64,000 nt of DNA from Actinomyces succiniciruminis (GCF_900002405.1 NZ_LK995535.1:27991-91990), one strand, 5' to 3'. Positions 15,420-27,716 are shown, counted from the stretch's first letter. Program-made: numbers and translations. Notes: generated by a model from the letters alone, not told the origin.

Positions 15420-16262
15420 GTGTCTGTTCCACCACCCCCGGCCCGGCGTCCGGATCACCTGCGGGCGGTGGCGGTGGATATGGACGGCACCTTCCTGCGC
15501 ACCGGCTCCACTTACGACCGGGGCCGCTTCGCACCGCTGCGCCGCCGGATGCGCGAGGCCGGGGTGCGCTTCGTGGTCGCCTCCGGCAATCAGGAGGCGC
15601 AGCTGCTCGGCTTCTTCCCGGCCGCGGAGGGCCCGGCTCCCGATGGCGTGGTCTCCGACAACGGGGCGATCGTCCTGGCCGACGGCGTCCGGCTGCTGGA
15701 GACGCACGTGCCCATGGACGCGCTGGCGCGGGTGCTGGCGGTGCTCGACGGCGACGCCGGGCTGACCTTCATCGCCTCCGGCCCGGACGGCGCCTACCTG
15801 CGCGAGTCGGAGACGCCCGAGATGCGGGAGCTGCTGACCTTCTACCACCCCCGGTACCAGTACGTCGCCCGCACCGCCGACATTAACGGTCACCGCGTGT
15901 CCAAGATCGCGCTGGTGGACGAGCACGGCTTCACGCAGACGTTCCTGGACCGGTTGTCCGAGGCGCTGGACGGCGCGATGGTGCCGGTGGTCTCGGGACA
16001 CGACAGCGTGGACCTGATCGTGCCCGGGCGGCACAAGGCCTCGGGGCTGGGCGTGCTGCTGGACCACTGGGGCCTGGTGCCGGGGCAGGTGGCGGCCTTC
16101 GGGGACTCCGGGAACGATGCGGAGATGCTGGCTCGCGCGGGCTACGGGATTGCGATGGCCAACGCCTCTGCCGCCGCCCGTGACGCCGCCGACTTCATCG
16201 CGCCCGCCAATGATGACGACGGCGTGCTGCAAGTACTGGAGGGCTGGTTCCCGGCGGACTGA
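15420..16262 (+). CDS. Cof-type HAD-superfamily phosphatase
   Basis: Predicted cytosolic sugar-phosphate or nucleotide phosphatase. HAD motif I is VDMDGTFLR near residue 20, motif II is VVASGN, and motifs III/IV appear as GLVPGQVAAFGDSGNDAEML. It is 280 residues long with a C2B cap, typical of Cof/YbjI proteins. The GTG at 15420 has GGAG six nt upstream. Substrate unknown. Confidence 0.88.
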   Translation: MSVPPPPARRPDHLRAVAVDMDGTFLRTGSTYDRGRFAPLRRRMREAGVRFVVASGNQEAQLLGFFPAAEGPAPDGVVSDNGAIVLADGVRLLETHVPMDALARVLAVLDGDAGLTFIASGPDGAYLRESETPEMRELLTFYHPRYQYVARTADINGHRVSKIALVDEHGFTQTFLDRLSEALDGAMVPVVSGHDSVDLIVPGRHKASGLGVLLDHWGLVPGQVAAFGDSGNDAEMLARAGYGIAMANASAAARDAADFIAPANDDDGVLQVLEGWFPAD

Positions 16263-16283
16263 GCACGGGAAGAGCGAAGGCGA

Positions 16284-16358
16284 TGGTGGGCGATACTGGG
16301 ATCGAACCAGTGACCTCTTCCGTGTCAGGGAAGCGCGCTCCCGCTGCGCCAATCGCCC
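16284..16358 (-). tRNA. tRNA-Val(GAC)
   Basis: Full cloverleaf with encoded CCA: acceptor GGGCGAT/ATCGCCC, anticodon loop CTGACAC (anticodon GAC) and the T-loop GGTTCGATCCC. It is the first of three minus-strand tRNAs in a row. Confidence 0.95.
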
Positions 16359-16360
16359 GA

Positions 16361-16430
16361 GGTGGGTACCGGATTCGAACCGGTGTAAACGGCTTTGCAG
16401 GCCGGTGCCTAACCTCTCGGCCAACCCACC
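16361..16430 (-). tRNA. tRNA-Cys(GCA)
   Basis: Acceptor GGTGGGT/ACCCACC, anticodon loop CTGCAAA (anticodon GCA) and T-arm GGTTCGAATCC. CCA is not encoded. Confidence 0.94.
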
Positions 16431-16462
16431 AATGAGAGGCTGGGAGGACCCCCGCTCCTCGG

Positions 16463-16535
16463 AGCGGATGACGGGACTCGAACCCGCGACCCTCACCTTG
16501 GCAAGGTGATGCTCTACCAACTGAGCCACATCCGC
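16463..16535 (-). tRNA. tRNA-Gly(GCC)
   Basis: Acceptor GCGGATG/CATCCGC, anticodon loop TTGCCAA (anticodon GCC) and T-arm GGGTTCGAGTCCC. CCA is not encoded. Confidence 0.95.
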
Positions 16536-16689
16536 ATGTTCAACGCCTTGGGGCCCATGCGTTCCCCTGAGCGCTGCTGAACCATACCATCCAGCCGGGG
16601 CCGGGTGGCAAATGCACGGGCGGTGATCCACCTCACCGGTCCTCCGTTTGCCGCGGGGGCCCCGGTCCCGCTAGTGTCTGCACCGCACC

Positions 16690-16762
16690 GGGCGATTGGC
16701 TCAGGGGTTAGAGCGCCTCGTTCACACCGAGGAGGTCACTGGTTCGATTCCAGTATCGCCCA
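16690..16762 (+). tRNA. tRNA-Val(CAC)
   Basis: Acceptor GGGCGAT/ATCGCCC identical to the neighbouring tRNA-Val(GAC). Anticodon loop TTCACAC gives anticodon CAC. It diverges from the three-tRNA cluster and is followed by a strong hairpin terminator. Confidence 0.95.
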
Positions 16763-16774
16763 CCGGAAGCATGT

Positions 16775-16804
16775 GAGGCCCCGGACCAAGCGGTCCGGGG
16801 CCTC
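16775..16804 (+). terminator. Terminator hairpin after tRNA-Val(CAC)
   Basis: A 13-bp perfect stem (GAGGCCCCGGACC at 16775-16787 against 16792-16804) with a 4-nt loop, 12 nt after the tRNA end. Confidence 0.75.
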
Positions 16805-16984
16805 ACTCGTGTGCAGGCTCAGGAGCTGCGGGTTATCGGCGCGAGTGCGTGCGGTTCGGGGGCGTAGTGAGTTCGTCGGCGCGAATGTGTTGCTCGAGAC
16901 CGGTGTTGTGGCCTCTGCCGGCTGGTTCGTTCGGCCTGACCTTTGTGTAGGTGGCAGTGTCCGGCGCCGGGGCCGGGGCGGCTT

Positions 16985-17110
16985 TGCACGCCCCTGGGCG
17001 ACACTGCACGACCCTGGGCGACACTGCACGACCCTGGTGCACATTCCACGACCCCGGGGTGGTCGTGCAACACACACCAAGGTCGTGGAACGCGGCCCGA
17101 GGTCGTGCAA
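16985..17110. repeat. Array of CACGACC words around a palindromic core
   Basis: This is the notable content of the 500-bp gene-free stretch 16805-17310; the rest shows nothing I recognise. Copies of TGCACG(A)CC recur on the left (16985, 17005, 17025), with inverted copies GGTCGTG on the right (17061, 17081, 17101). They flank a palindrome whose 19-nt core ACGACCCCGGGGTGGTCGT (17048-17066) is identical to the core of the hairpin at 27583-27601. No coding frame is supported here. Confidence 0.7.
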
Positions 17111-17310
17111 AACGCAGGACCATTCAGGCAGTCCAAGTAGACGCAGGCAGTCCACACGAGTTTGCGTCATAGTCACGAGTCTTGGAGCTTTACAGGGGCA
17201 GGGAGCATGCAAAGCTCCAAGACTCGTGTATTTGCGATGGAAACGTGTGTGAAGCACGCACCGGCGCCCATGTGTGCCCGGGGGCCGCCCCTAAGGCGCC
17301 GTCGGGCAGC

Positions 17311-18690
17311 TCAGCCCAGCCGGGCGCCGTCGGCGATCACCCCGGGCGCCCCCGCCTCGGTCACGGTCGCGTCCCCGGTGGCGACGACGTCGGTTCCGAA
17401 GGTCCAGTCGCCCCGCACCGTCAGGCTGCGTGCATCGCGGATGGAGGGGACCCCGTGCGGGAAGCGCGCCTCGAAGTCGGCGATCCGCTTGTAGTAGCGC
17501 GGATCCAGGTCGACCACGCAGGCCTGCTCGGGCACCTGCTGCAGCAGCCCGTCGGCATCCACCGCATACACGTCCGAACGGACCAGCAGCAGGTCATTGG
17601 TGGTCTTGACCGGCAGGAAGCGGCTGCGCGGCACCTCCACGGCGGTGGCGCCGTCGAAGGCCTCCACGGCGGCGCCCATGGCGGTTTCCAGCTGGATGAC
17701 CGGCGTCGACTCGGGGTCGGCGGGGTCGACCGTCTTGGCGTTGCGGATCAGCGGCAGCCCCAGAATGCCATTGCGCTCGGTCAGCGTGTCCCGCAGCACC
17801 TCCAGGTCGAACCAGAGGTTATTGGTGTGGAAGAAGGGGTGGCGGAACTGGTCGGTGAAGTAGTGCATCTCCTCGGGCGGCGTCTGCGCGGTGTCGCGCA
17901 GGATGATGCGGCCGTCCGCCTTGCGCACCGCCAGGTGGCCGCCCTTGACGTCGGCGGGGGTGCGCCTGCACAGCTCGGGGGCGTAGGGGGCACCGGAGGC
18001 GGCGAACCAGCCGGCGATGCGGGCGCTCGGGGCCGCGCCCAGGTTGTCCGAGTTGGAGGTCATCGCGTACTTGTAGCCGCGTTCCAGCAGCGCGTCCAGC
18101 ACGCCGGAGGCCACCAGGGCGGTGTAGATGTCGCCGTGGCCGGGCGGGCACCACTCCAGGCTCGGGTCCGCCTCCCACTGCACCGGGGTGAGGTCGTCGG
18201 CGCGCAACTTGGGCTCCCGGTTCTGCAGGAAGTCCAGCGGGATCCCCTCCACCTCGATGCCCGGGTGGGCGGCGAGGGCCGCCAGCGTGTCCTCGCGGGT
18301 GCGGAAGGAGTCCATGAAGATCAGGGGCAGGGTGACGTCATAGCGGGCGCGGGCGGCCATCACCTGGTCCACCAGCAGGTCCAGGAAGCTCTTGCCGTCG
18401 CGCACCGGCAGCAGTGACTTGGCCCGGTCCATGCCCATGGAGGTGCCGAGCCCCCCGTTGAGCTTGATCAGGACGGTCTTGCTCAGTGCCTCGCGGGCCG
18501 CGGCGTCGTCGACCTCGACGTCGTCTATCGAGTCGATCTGCGTGAGCGGCTCGATGGTGTCCTCGGGGACGAGCCCGGTGGCTCCCTCCTCAAGGGCGCG
18601 GTAGTAGTGGCTGAAAACGTCGATGGCCTGCTCGGCGACGCCGGCGTCGCGCATCTTTGCCTGGGCAGCGGCCAATCCGGTGGTGCTCAT
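17311..18690 (-). CDS. UTP-glucose-1-phosphate uridylyltransferase (UDPGP type)
   Basis: Makes UDP-sugars from UTP and sugar 1-phosphate. The 459 residues belong to the eukaryote-like UDPGP family found in bifidobacteria and Actinomyces, not the GalU family. The nucleotide-binding motif KLNGGLGTSMGMDRAKSLL is intact near residue 85, and the sugar-binding region appears as FHTNNLWFDLEVL. The ATG at 18690 is preceded by low-complexity codons that do not fit the family. It may feed cell-envelope glycans or glycogen. Confidence 0.9.
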   Translation of the reverse strand: MSTTGLAAAQAKMRDAGVAEQAIDVFSHYYRALEEGATGLVPEDTIEPLTQIDSIDDVEVDDAAAREALSKTVLIKLNGGLGTSMGMDRAKSLLPVRDGKSFLDLLVDQVMAARARYDVTLPLIFMDSFRTREDTLAALAAHPGIEVEGIPLDFLQNREPKLRADDLTPVQWEADPSLEWCPPGHGDIYTALVASGVLDALLERGYKYAMTSNSDNLGAAPSARIAGWFAASGAPYAPELCRRTPADVKGGHLAVRKADGRIILRDTAQTPPEEMHYFTDQFRHPFFHTNNLWFDLEVLRDTLTERNGILGLPLIRNAKTVDPADPESTPVIQLETAMGAAVEAFDGATAVEVPRSRFLPVKTTNDLLLVRSDVYAVDADGLLQQVPEQACVVDLDPRYYKRIADFEARFPHGVPSIRDARSLTVRGDWTFGTDVVATGDATVTEAGAPGVIADGARLG

Positions 18691-18709
18691 GGGAAAAGGG
18701 TATCCCACC

Positions 18710-19137
18710 GCGCCCAAGTCTCCGTATCAAAGTGGCCGCTCGCGCTTGTGGTGGTGGTCGGCCGCCAGGCGAAGGCTGTACGTGGGGACGGAGAGGCAAC
18801 GGGACGTTCTCACCGGACAAAGGACGTACTCGGGCTGACGAGGTCGTTTTGGCCGCGCAGAGGACGTTCTCGGGACGGCGGGGACGTCGTCGCGGGGCTG
18901 CGTCGGGGTCGACGGTTCGTGTGTTCCAGTGACGGTTCGTCACCTAGCAGCAACGGTTCGGCATGAACGACGACGGTACGTACACCTACCCCACGAACCG
19001 TCACCGGATGTGCCGAACCGTCGACCGCAACACACGAACCGTCAACCAAAGGGACGAACCGTCAGACGGAGCGCACGAAGCGTCGCGCCCGATCCACCGC
19101 CCATCAGCCCACTGCGCCCAAGTCTCCGTATCAAAGT
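18710..19137. repeat. Repeat region bounded by 24-nt direct repeats, with GACGGTTCGT word array
   Basis: The gene-free stretch 18691-19173 holds two identical 24-nt direct repeats (18710-18733 and 19114-19137; they begin GCGCCCAAGTCT and end ATCAAAGT). Between them lie GGACGTTCTC-type words (about 18803 and 18861). Next come three forward copies of (G/A)ACGGTTCG(T/G) at about 18910-18960 and four inverted copies CGAACCGTC at about 18995-19065, giving a loose mirror symmetry. No open frame is convincing. The left copy of the 24-mer is close to the start of the uridylyltransferase gene, the right copy close to the DUF2339 gene. Confidence 0.7.
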
Positions 19138-19173
19138 CGTGACAACGCCGCAACCTTGCCGGATCCTTGAATC

Positions 19174-21471
19174 ATGGATTCCCAAGAGCGCGCACGATTC
19201 GATGAGGTGATCGCGCGTCTGGACGCCCTGGAGCGTGAGGTCGGACGGTTGGAGGGACAAGTCGCTCGCCTGTCCTCCGGGCCCGCCGTCACGCTGTCCC
19301 CCGGGCCCGCCACCCGGCAGCCCGCCCGGGACATGTCCACTACCGCCTACGTTCCCGATCCGTATGCACCCCCACACCAGCAGCCGCCGCAGCCGACGCC
19401 GCCGCACTCCCCCGACGCCGGAGCCCGACCCGCCGCCCAAATGCCTCCGGCGCGGGAGGGTAACTTGGGCGCCTATCTGCTGTCCGGCGCGGCGGCGCTG
19501 CTGGTGCTGCTGGCCGCGGTGAGCCTCATTGCGCTGGTTTGGGAGCAGATTCCCGACGGCTGGAAGGTCGGCGGGCTCGGACTGATGTCCCTCGCCATGG
19601 TCTCCGCGGGCACCACGCTGGCGGAGAATCGGCCCCGCCTGCAGGTGGCGGCGGCCACCGTAACCGGTACGGGTGGGGCCTTGGGCTTCGTAACCATCAT
19701 TGGCGCGGTCCTGCTCGTGCACCTACAAGCCCCCGTGGCCATGGCGCTGATGGCCGCCTGGGGGTTCGTGCTGATACTGGTGTCCTGGACCGCCGGGCAG
19801 TTCTTCACCGCCGTGGTTTCCGCCCTTGGCGCCCTGGTCACGGTTGGTTTCGCGTGGGTGCAGGCCAATGCGCATCCGGGGCGGGCGGCATTGGTGTGGG
19901 TGCTCGTGAACGGCTACCTGATCGCCCTCGCAGCGGTGTCCGCGCTGCTGGCGCACTTTGCGCGGCGGATGCGCCATGCCGTCTGGCTGCCCACCACCTC
20001 CATGGCGGTGACGGGGACGGCGCTGGTGATCGGGCCGACCGTTCTGCTGCGCGGCGGGTCCCCGACCGGGGTCGCCCTGCTGTGTCTGCCGGCCGTCGTG
20101 CTGCTGGTTCAGGCGCATCACTCCGGGCGGCTGCTGTCACGCACGGCCGGGCGCGCCGCGGCCGCTTGGGAATGGGGCGCCGTGGGTGCCGCAATGGTGC
20201 TGGCCGTGCTGCACCTGGGACTGGATCCGGTGGCCCCGTCGGCGGCCCGTGCCCTGACCGCCGTGGTGCTCCTGGCGGCTGCGGTCGCCTCCACCGCGGC
20301 GCTGCTTGCCGACGGCGGTGCGGCTGCCTGGCCGCGGAACGTGGCCGGGGTGAACCTGGGGGTGATGGTGGGCATCGGTGCCGCCGTCTTCGCCGTGGAG
20401 CCCCGCCTGCTACTGCCTGCGGTACTGGCGGTGGGGCTGGCCGGCGCCCCGGTGGTCCGTGTCGGGCAAGCCGCACCGATCCTGATACTGCCGCTGGCGG
20501 GCCTGGCGGCCTTCGCGCTCGCCACCCGGGCACATTCAGACAGGGACGCCGTCGGACTCGCACTCGTCGCGGTGGCGACCGGAGTCGGCCTGAGCCTGCT
20601 GCTGGAGAGCCGACTCAACCCGGCCCGGAGTCCCGGGCGCACGCAACAGGCACGCGTCGACCTGCTGACCGCGGCCGTCTGGCTGATCGGCGCGGACCTG
20701 GTGGTGGTGCTGCCCGCGCTGGTCGCGCGGCTGGTCCCGGGCGGCTCCGCAGCCCCGCTGGTGGGTGGTGTGTGCGCCCTGGCGCTGACGGGTCTGGGGC
20801 TGTTCACCCGTGGATGCACTCCACTCGCGCTCGCCTCGGGGACCCACGCCGGCGCCATCGAGGGCGCAAATGGGCCGCGCACGCCGCGAATTCCCGCGAC
20901 TCCAGTCATCGGCTGGGTGGGGTTCGCGCTGCTGTGCCTGCAGGCGCTCGTCATCCTGGCGCGCGCGGATTCCGCGGGCGACCGGCTGGTGGCGGCACCG
21001 CTGGTGGTGCTGGGCCTGGTGCTCGCGGTGGCGGCGGCCCGCCTGTTGCTGCCCTGGCTGCGGCGCGCGGGCGCCGGCACGGCCACCGCCATCTCGCTCA
21101 GCGTGGCGCTGTGGTGGTCGGTAATGGTCCTCACCGGTGCGTCGGCGACCTCGTTGCTGGTCACCGGTGTGGTGCTGGCGACCGGCGCAGTGGGCATTGT
21201 GCTCGGCTTCCGGGCGCGGGCGGTCGCACTGCGCCACTACGGGCTGACACTAGTGATGCTGGTGGTGGTCAAGCTCGCGGTGCTGGACCTGGCGGACGGG
21301 AACTCGCTCACCCAGATCCTGGCACTGCTGGTGGCCGGGCTGGCGTGCTTCTGCCTGTCGTTGGTTTACAACCGTTTCGCGCACGAGCAGGCGAAGCGGA
21401 ACGCGGCCGGGGCGGTCCCCGCCGGCGGCATCAGTCCAGCAGGTCGCGGTGGATCGTCGTATCCCCGGTGA
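19174..21471 (+). CDS. DUF2339 family polytopic membrane protein
   Basis: 765 residues with an N-terminal coiled coil (about 1-40, DEVIARLDALEREVGRLEG), a Pro-rich linker (about 50-90) and then some 20 hydrophobic segments. The closing pattern LGFRARAVALRHYGLTLVML ... LAVLDLADG ... LVYNRF is the DUF2339 C-terminal signature. Function unknown; relatives are large inner-membrane proteins. Its end overlaps the convergent pdxT end by 41 bp. The gene starts about 35 bp after the 24-nt direct repeat. Confidence 0.75.
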   Translation: MDSQERARFDEVIARLDALEREVGRLEGQVARLSSGPAVTLSPGPATRQPARDMSTTAYVPDPYAPPHQQPPQPTPPHSPDAGARPAAQMPPAREGNLGAYLLSGAAALLVLLAAVSLIALVWEQIPDGWKVGGLGLMSLAMVSAGTTLAENRPRLQVAAATVTGTGGALGFVTIIGAVLLVHLQAPVAMALMAAWGFVLILVSWTAGQFFTAVVSALGALVTVGFAWVQANAHPGRAALVWVLVNGYLIALAAVSALLAHFARRMRHAVWLPTTSMAVTGTALVIGPTVLLRGGSPTGVALLCLPAVVLLVQAHHSGRLLSRTAGRAAAAWEWGAVGAAMVLAVLHLGLDPVAPSAARALTAVVLLAAAVASTAALLADGGAAAWPRNVAGVNLGVMVGIGAAVFAVEPRLLLPAVLAVGLAGAPVVRVGQAAPILILPLAGLAAFALATRAHSDRDAVGLALVAVATGVGLSLLLESRLNPARSPGRTQQARVDLLTAAVWLIGADLVVVLPALVARLVPGGSAAPLVGGVCALALTGLGLFTRGCTPLALASGTHAGAIEGANGPRTPRIPATPVIGWVGFALLCLQALVILARADSAGDRLVAAPLVVLGLVLAVAAARLLLPWLRRAGAGTATAISLSVALWWSVMVLTGASATSLLVTGVVLATGAVGIVLGFRARAVALRHYGLTLVMLVVVKLAVLDLADGNSLTQILALLVAGLACFCLSLVYNRFAHEQAKRNAAGAVPAGGISPAGRGGSSYPR

Positions 21472-21994
21472 GCTCGGGGTGGAAGGAGACGCCGATGATC
21501 CGCTGCTCTCCCTCCCCCTGCTCGACGCCGACGATCGCCGGCTCGGCCCCATAGCGGCCGCCGCCCTGCCAGGTTGAGCAGACGCGCACGCCGCCGCCCA
21601 CCCGGGTCACGCGCGGTGCACGGATGAAGGCGGCCACGACGCTCCCGTCCTTCCAGGGCAGGCGGGCGGTGGCGGAGTCCGCCTGAGGGCCGAAGGCGTT
21701 GCGCTCGACGTCGACGTCCAGCACCCCCAGCGTCGCCAGGAGGATCACGCCCGCGCAGGTGCCGAGCGTCGGCACCCTGCGGGCGGCATCCCTGATGCCC
21801 TCGGTCAGGTCGAAGGCGGTCAGCAGCCGGTGCAGCGTCGTCGACTCCCCGCCTGGCAGCACGAGCGCCTCAATGCCCTCCAGGTCGCCGATCCGGCGCA
21901 CCGGCCGGGGACGGTGGCCGAGCGCCTCGATCATGCGGGCGTGCTCGGCCACTCCTCCCTGAAGCGCCAGGACGCCGACGACGCGCCCGCTCAC
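21431..21994 (-). CDS. pdxT: Pyridoxal 5'-phosphate synthase, glutaminase subunit
   Basis: Releases ammonia from glutamine for PdxS. The 187 residues show [25 protein letters not shown], the nucleophile Cys in [12 protein letters not shown], and the His/Glu pair in [10 protein letters not shown]. The start overlaps the pdxS stop by 4 nt (21991-21994), which implies translational coupling. Confidence 0.95.
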   Translation of the reverse strand: MSGRVVGVLALQGGVAEHARMIEALGHRPRPVRRIGDLEGIEALVLPGGESTTLHRLLTAFDLTEGIRDAARRVPTLGTCAGVILLATLGVLDVDVERNAFGPQADSATARLPWKDGSVVAAFIRAPRVTRVGGGVRVCSTWQGGGRYGAEPAIVGVEQGEGEQRIIGVSFHPELTGDTTIHRDLLD

Positions 21995-22920
21995 CAGCCG
22001 CGCTCCGCCAGCCGGTGCGGCGCGGGCAGGTCGGCCACGTTGATGCCCACCATCGCCTCGCCCAGCCCCCGGGACACCTCCGCGATCACGGCCGGGTCGT
22101 CGTAGGCGGCGGTGGCCCGGACGATCGCGGCCGCGCGGGCGGCGGGGTCGCCGGACTTGAATATGCCGGAGCCGACGAAGACGCCGTCGGCACCTAACTG
22201 CATCATCATGGCCGCATCGGCGGGGGTGGCGATCCCGCCGGCGGTGAACAGCACCACCGGCAGGTCCCCGCTGCGGGCTACCTCGGCCACCAGGTCGTAG
22301 GGAGCAGCCAGCTCCTTGGCGGCAACGTAGAGCTCGTCCTCACGCAGGCCGCGCAGGCGGGCGATCTCCTCCTTGATGGTGCGGATGTGACGGGTCGCCT
22401 CGGACACGTCCCCGGTGCCGGCCTCACCCTTGGAGCGGATCATGGCGGCGCCCTCGGCGATGCGCCGCAGGGCCTCACCCAGGTTCGTGGCACCGCAGAC
22501 GAAGGGCACGGTGAAGCGCTGCTTGTCGATGTGGTGGGCGTAGTCCGCCGGCGACAGGACCTCGGACTCGTCGATGTAGTCCACGCCGAGGTGCTGTAGG
22601 ACCTGCGCCTCGACGAAGTGGCCGATGCGGGCCTTGGCCATCACGGGGATGGAGACGGCGTCGATGATGGCGGAGATCAGGTCGGGGTCGGACATGCGGG
22701 CCACGCCGCCCTGGGCGCGGATATCGGCGGGGACGCGCTCAAGTGCCATGACGGCGACGGCGCCGGCGTCCTCGGCGATGCGCGCCTGCTCCGGGGTAAC
22801 CACATCCATGATCACGCCGCCCTTGAGCATGTCGGCCAGGCCCCGTTTGACCAGGGGCGAGCCGGTGCCCGCGGGAATGGCAGCGGAATCGGGGACGGCG
22901 GGAGTTGCGCGTGTGCTCAT
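21991..22920 (-). CDS. pdxS: Pyridoxal 5'-phosphate synthase, synthase subunit
   Basis: Builds PLP from ribose 5-phosphate, glyceraldehyde 3-phosphate and ammonia in a 12+12 complex with PdxT. The 309 residues show [17 protein letters not shown] with the catalytic Lys, [19 protein letters not shown], and [20 protein letters not shown]. The ATG at 22920 is chosen because the family starts there; the open frame extends further into the pdxR operator region. Divergent from pdxR. Confidence 0.96.
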   Translation of the reverse strand: MSTRATPAVPDSAAIPAGTGSPLVKRGLADMLKGGVIMDVVTPEQARIAEDAGAVAVMALERVPADIRAQGGVARMSDPDLISAIIDAVSIPVMAKARIGHFVEAQVLQHLGVDYIDESEVLSPADYAHHIDKQRFTVPFVCGATNLGEALRRIAEGAAMIRSKGEAGTGDVSEATRHIRTIKEEIARLRGLREDELYVAAKELAAPYDLVAEVARSGDLPVVLFTAGGIATPADAAMMMQLGADGVFVGSGIFKSGDPAARAAAIVRATAAYDDPAVIAEVSRGLGEAMVGINVADLPAPHRLAERGW

Positions 22921-22948
22921 GGCGCCATGCTCGCGACACCGGTGGGCC

Positions 22949-22986
22949 ATTGTCTGGTCCACAATGGGGACAATTCTCTGGACCAC
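22949..22986. promoter_or_regulatory. PdxR operator: two direct repeats ATTnTCTGGnCCAC
   Basis: Two 14-nt direct repeats with 12 identical positions (22949-22962 and 22973-22986) are spaced 24 nt start to start between the divergent pdxS and pdxR genes. MocR-type PdxR regulators are known to bind direct repeats in this divergent gap. Read on the pdxS strand, both begin GTGGWCCAGA. Confidence 0.65.
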
Positions 22987-23047
22987 CGGCTAGCCTGTGT
23001 CGGAGATGGCGGCGGTTTGCGCAGCCGACGCGCTCGGTTCAACAGGT

Positions 23048-24430
23048 ATGGGAGGCGGTCGGGTGATCATCGACCACGGGCAGCCACTCCCCCAGCAGGT
23101 CGTGGTGGACATCCGCGGCCGCGTGGCGCGCGGCGAGCTCGCACCTGGGGACCCGCTCCCCGCCACCCGACTGCTCGCACGGGAGCTCGGCATTTCGCGT
23201 GGGAGCGTCGTGACCGCCTACGAGCAGCTCGTGGCCGAGGGCTTTCTCACCGCCACGCACGGTGGCACCCGCGTCAACCCGGAGCTGCCCCGGCCGTTGC
23301 CGCAACGGCGTGCACGCCCCGCCGGCGCGCCTGCGGACTCTCAACCCACCGAGCTGAGGCCGGGGGCACCGGTCACCGGGGTACTCACCACCGGCCTGTG
23401 GCGCTCCGCCTGGCGGGCCGCCGCCGCGGATCCGCGACCGCACCCCGCCTCCGGCTCCGCCGAGCTGCGCGAGCTCCTGGCCACCCATATTCGGCGCACC
23501 CGCCAGGTCGACGTCGATCCGGAACGCATTCTGGTGACGGCGGGGGCGCGCGATGGCCTGCGGCTGGCCCTGGCCGCGCTGGGCGGCCGCGGGAGCGCCT
23601 CAGGCACGGGGACGCTGGCGGTCGAGGAGCCCGGCTACCCCTCACTCACCGGCATTCCCCGGGCGCTGGGCTGGCGCACGGTCCCGGTCGACACCGCCGC
23701 CTTCCGGGAGGCTCCCACATCGCCGGCACTTCCCGCCGGGGCGCAGGCGGTGCTGGTCACGCCGAATCACCAGTTCCCGTGGGGCGAGCGCATGCCCGCC
23801 GGGCAGCGCCTGTCCCTGTTGGGGGCGGCGCGCCGGGCAGAGGCGATGATCATTGAGGATGACTACGACGCCGAGCTGCGCAGCGCGCCCGCACCCCTGC
23901 TGTCCCTGGACCCCGGCGAGCGGGTCATCATGCTCGGCTCCTTTGCGAAGACCCTGAGCCCCGCCGTCGGCCTGGGCTACCTGGTGGCGCCCGCGCCGCT
24001 GCTGGAGCGGATGCGCCCGCTGTGCGTGCCCGTGTCCGGGATCGTGCAGGACGCGATGACCCGCTTCCTCGCCCAGGACGGCCTGCGCCGGCACGTGGCC
24101 CGGGCGCGTCGGATCGAGCGGCAGCGGCGGGCGCTGTTCACCGAGGTGTTCCCGGAGGGCGTACCCATGGAGGGTGGGCTCCACGCCGTCGTCCTGCTGG
24201 CGCCGCAGGCGGATGAGGCGGGCGCCGTGGCCGCGTGTCACCGCGCGGGTTTGGGAGTCGCCGGAATGTCCGCGTACTGGGCCTCACCGGGAGCGGCAGC
24301 CGGCCCGGGCGTGGTGCTCGGCCTGGGCGCGCGCACGCCCGAGCGCCTGCGGGAGCTGCTGATACGGCTGCGGGAGGCGCTCGCCCCCTACGGTCCTAGG
24401 CCCCGGCCGGAGCGCGCCGCCCGGGACTAG
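23048..24430 (+). CDS. pdxR: MocR/GntR family PLP-sensing regulator PdxR
   Basis: Fusion of an N-terminal GntR winged helix (PLPATRLLARELGISRGSVV, about residues 35-60) with a fold-type I aminotransferase-like domain. The Schiff-base Lys lies in GSFAKTLSPAVGLGYL, and the aminotransferase aspartate in IEDDYDAEL. Such proteins activate pdxST when PLP is low and repress themselves. ATG at 23048 is one of several possible starts; GTG at 22997 and ATG at 23006 are in frame upstream but would overlap the operator flank. Confidence 0.9.
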   Translation: MGGGRVIIDHGQPLPQQVVVDIRGRVARGELAPGDPLPATRLLARELGISRGSVVTAYEQLVAEGFLTATHGGTRVNPELPRPLPQRRARPAGAPADSQPTELRPGAPVTGVLTTGLWRSAWRAAAADPRPHPASGSAELRELLATHIRRTRQVDVDPERILVTAGARDGLRLALAALGGRGSASGTGTLAVEEPGYPSLTGIPRALGWRTVPVDTAAFREAPTSPALPAGAQAVLVTPNHQFPWGERMPAGQRLSLLGAARRAEAMIIEDDYDAELRSAPAPLLSLDPGERVIMLGSFAKTLSPAVGLGYLVAPAPLLERMRPLCVPVSGIVQDAMTRFLAQDGLRRHVARARRIERQRRALFTEVFPEGVPMEGGLHAVVLLAPQADEAGAVAACHRAGLGVAGMSAYWASPGAAAGPGVVLGLGARTPERLRELLIRLREALAPYGPRPRPERAARD

Positions 24431-24464
24431 CGGAACCGGTCCGCAGCCCCGGCGGCGGAGCCGG

Positions 24465-27317
<2,853 letters not shown>

Positions 27318-27562
27318 GGGGTCAGAGTGTAGGGCCAAGGCCCCGCTTTCGTACACCCGTTCGACTGCGTGAGGCGAAGCGGTGGACCCACGTTTGCCGG
27401 GCGCCAGCGCCACCACCCTCATAGACCCCTCCGGCGCGGCGTCAACGGCCCGCCGGCGCCCCTGACCGCCCGTACACGTCTCAACGGTCCCTCGCCCGGC
27501 ACCGCCGCGGAGGCTCCCGAGCCGCCGCTCCCGCCTCTTCCTGGGCGGCGGGCAGACGTTTT

Positions 27563-27621
27563 ACGACCTTGGGGTACGTTTTACGACCCCGGGGTGGTCG
27601 TAAAACGTACCCCAAGGTCGT
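27563..27621. repeat. Perfect 26-bp inverted repeat with ACGACC core
   Basis: Arms 27563-27588 and 27596-27621 are perfectly complementary with a 7-nt loop. Each arm itself contains two ACGACC words (ACGACCTTGGGGTACG... and TTTTACGACC). The centre ACGACCCCGGGGTGGTCGT matches the core at 17048-17066 exactly. It lies in the 400-bp gene-free gap between the divergent uvrA and YciI genes (27318-27716); the rest of that gap shows nothing recognisable. Confidence 0.8.
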
Positions 27622-27716
27622 GAACTGCGACAGATCACCGCGATAGGTCTCCCCCACGGGCACGGACAAGACCGGATCGCCCACCACGGCCGCGACCCGA
27701 TGGCTAGGCTGACCGC

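Noticed and set aside
16985..17110. CRISPR-like array
   Set aside because: Repeat units are only 7-10 nt, spacing is irregular and both orientations occur; no cas genes in the window.
16605..17252. 215-codon plus-strand frame over the tRNA-Val(CAC) gene
   Set aside because: It covers a tRNA, its terminator and a repeat array, so it cannot be a real protein gene.
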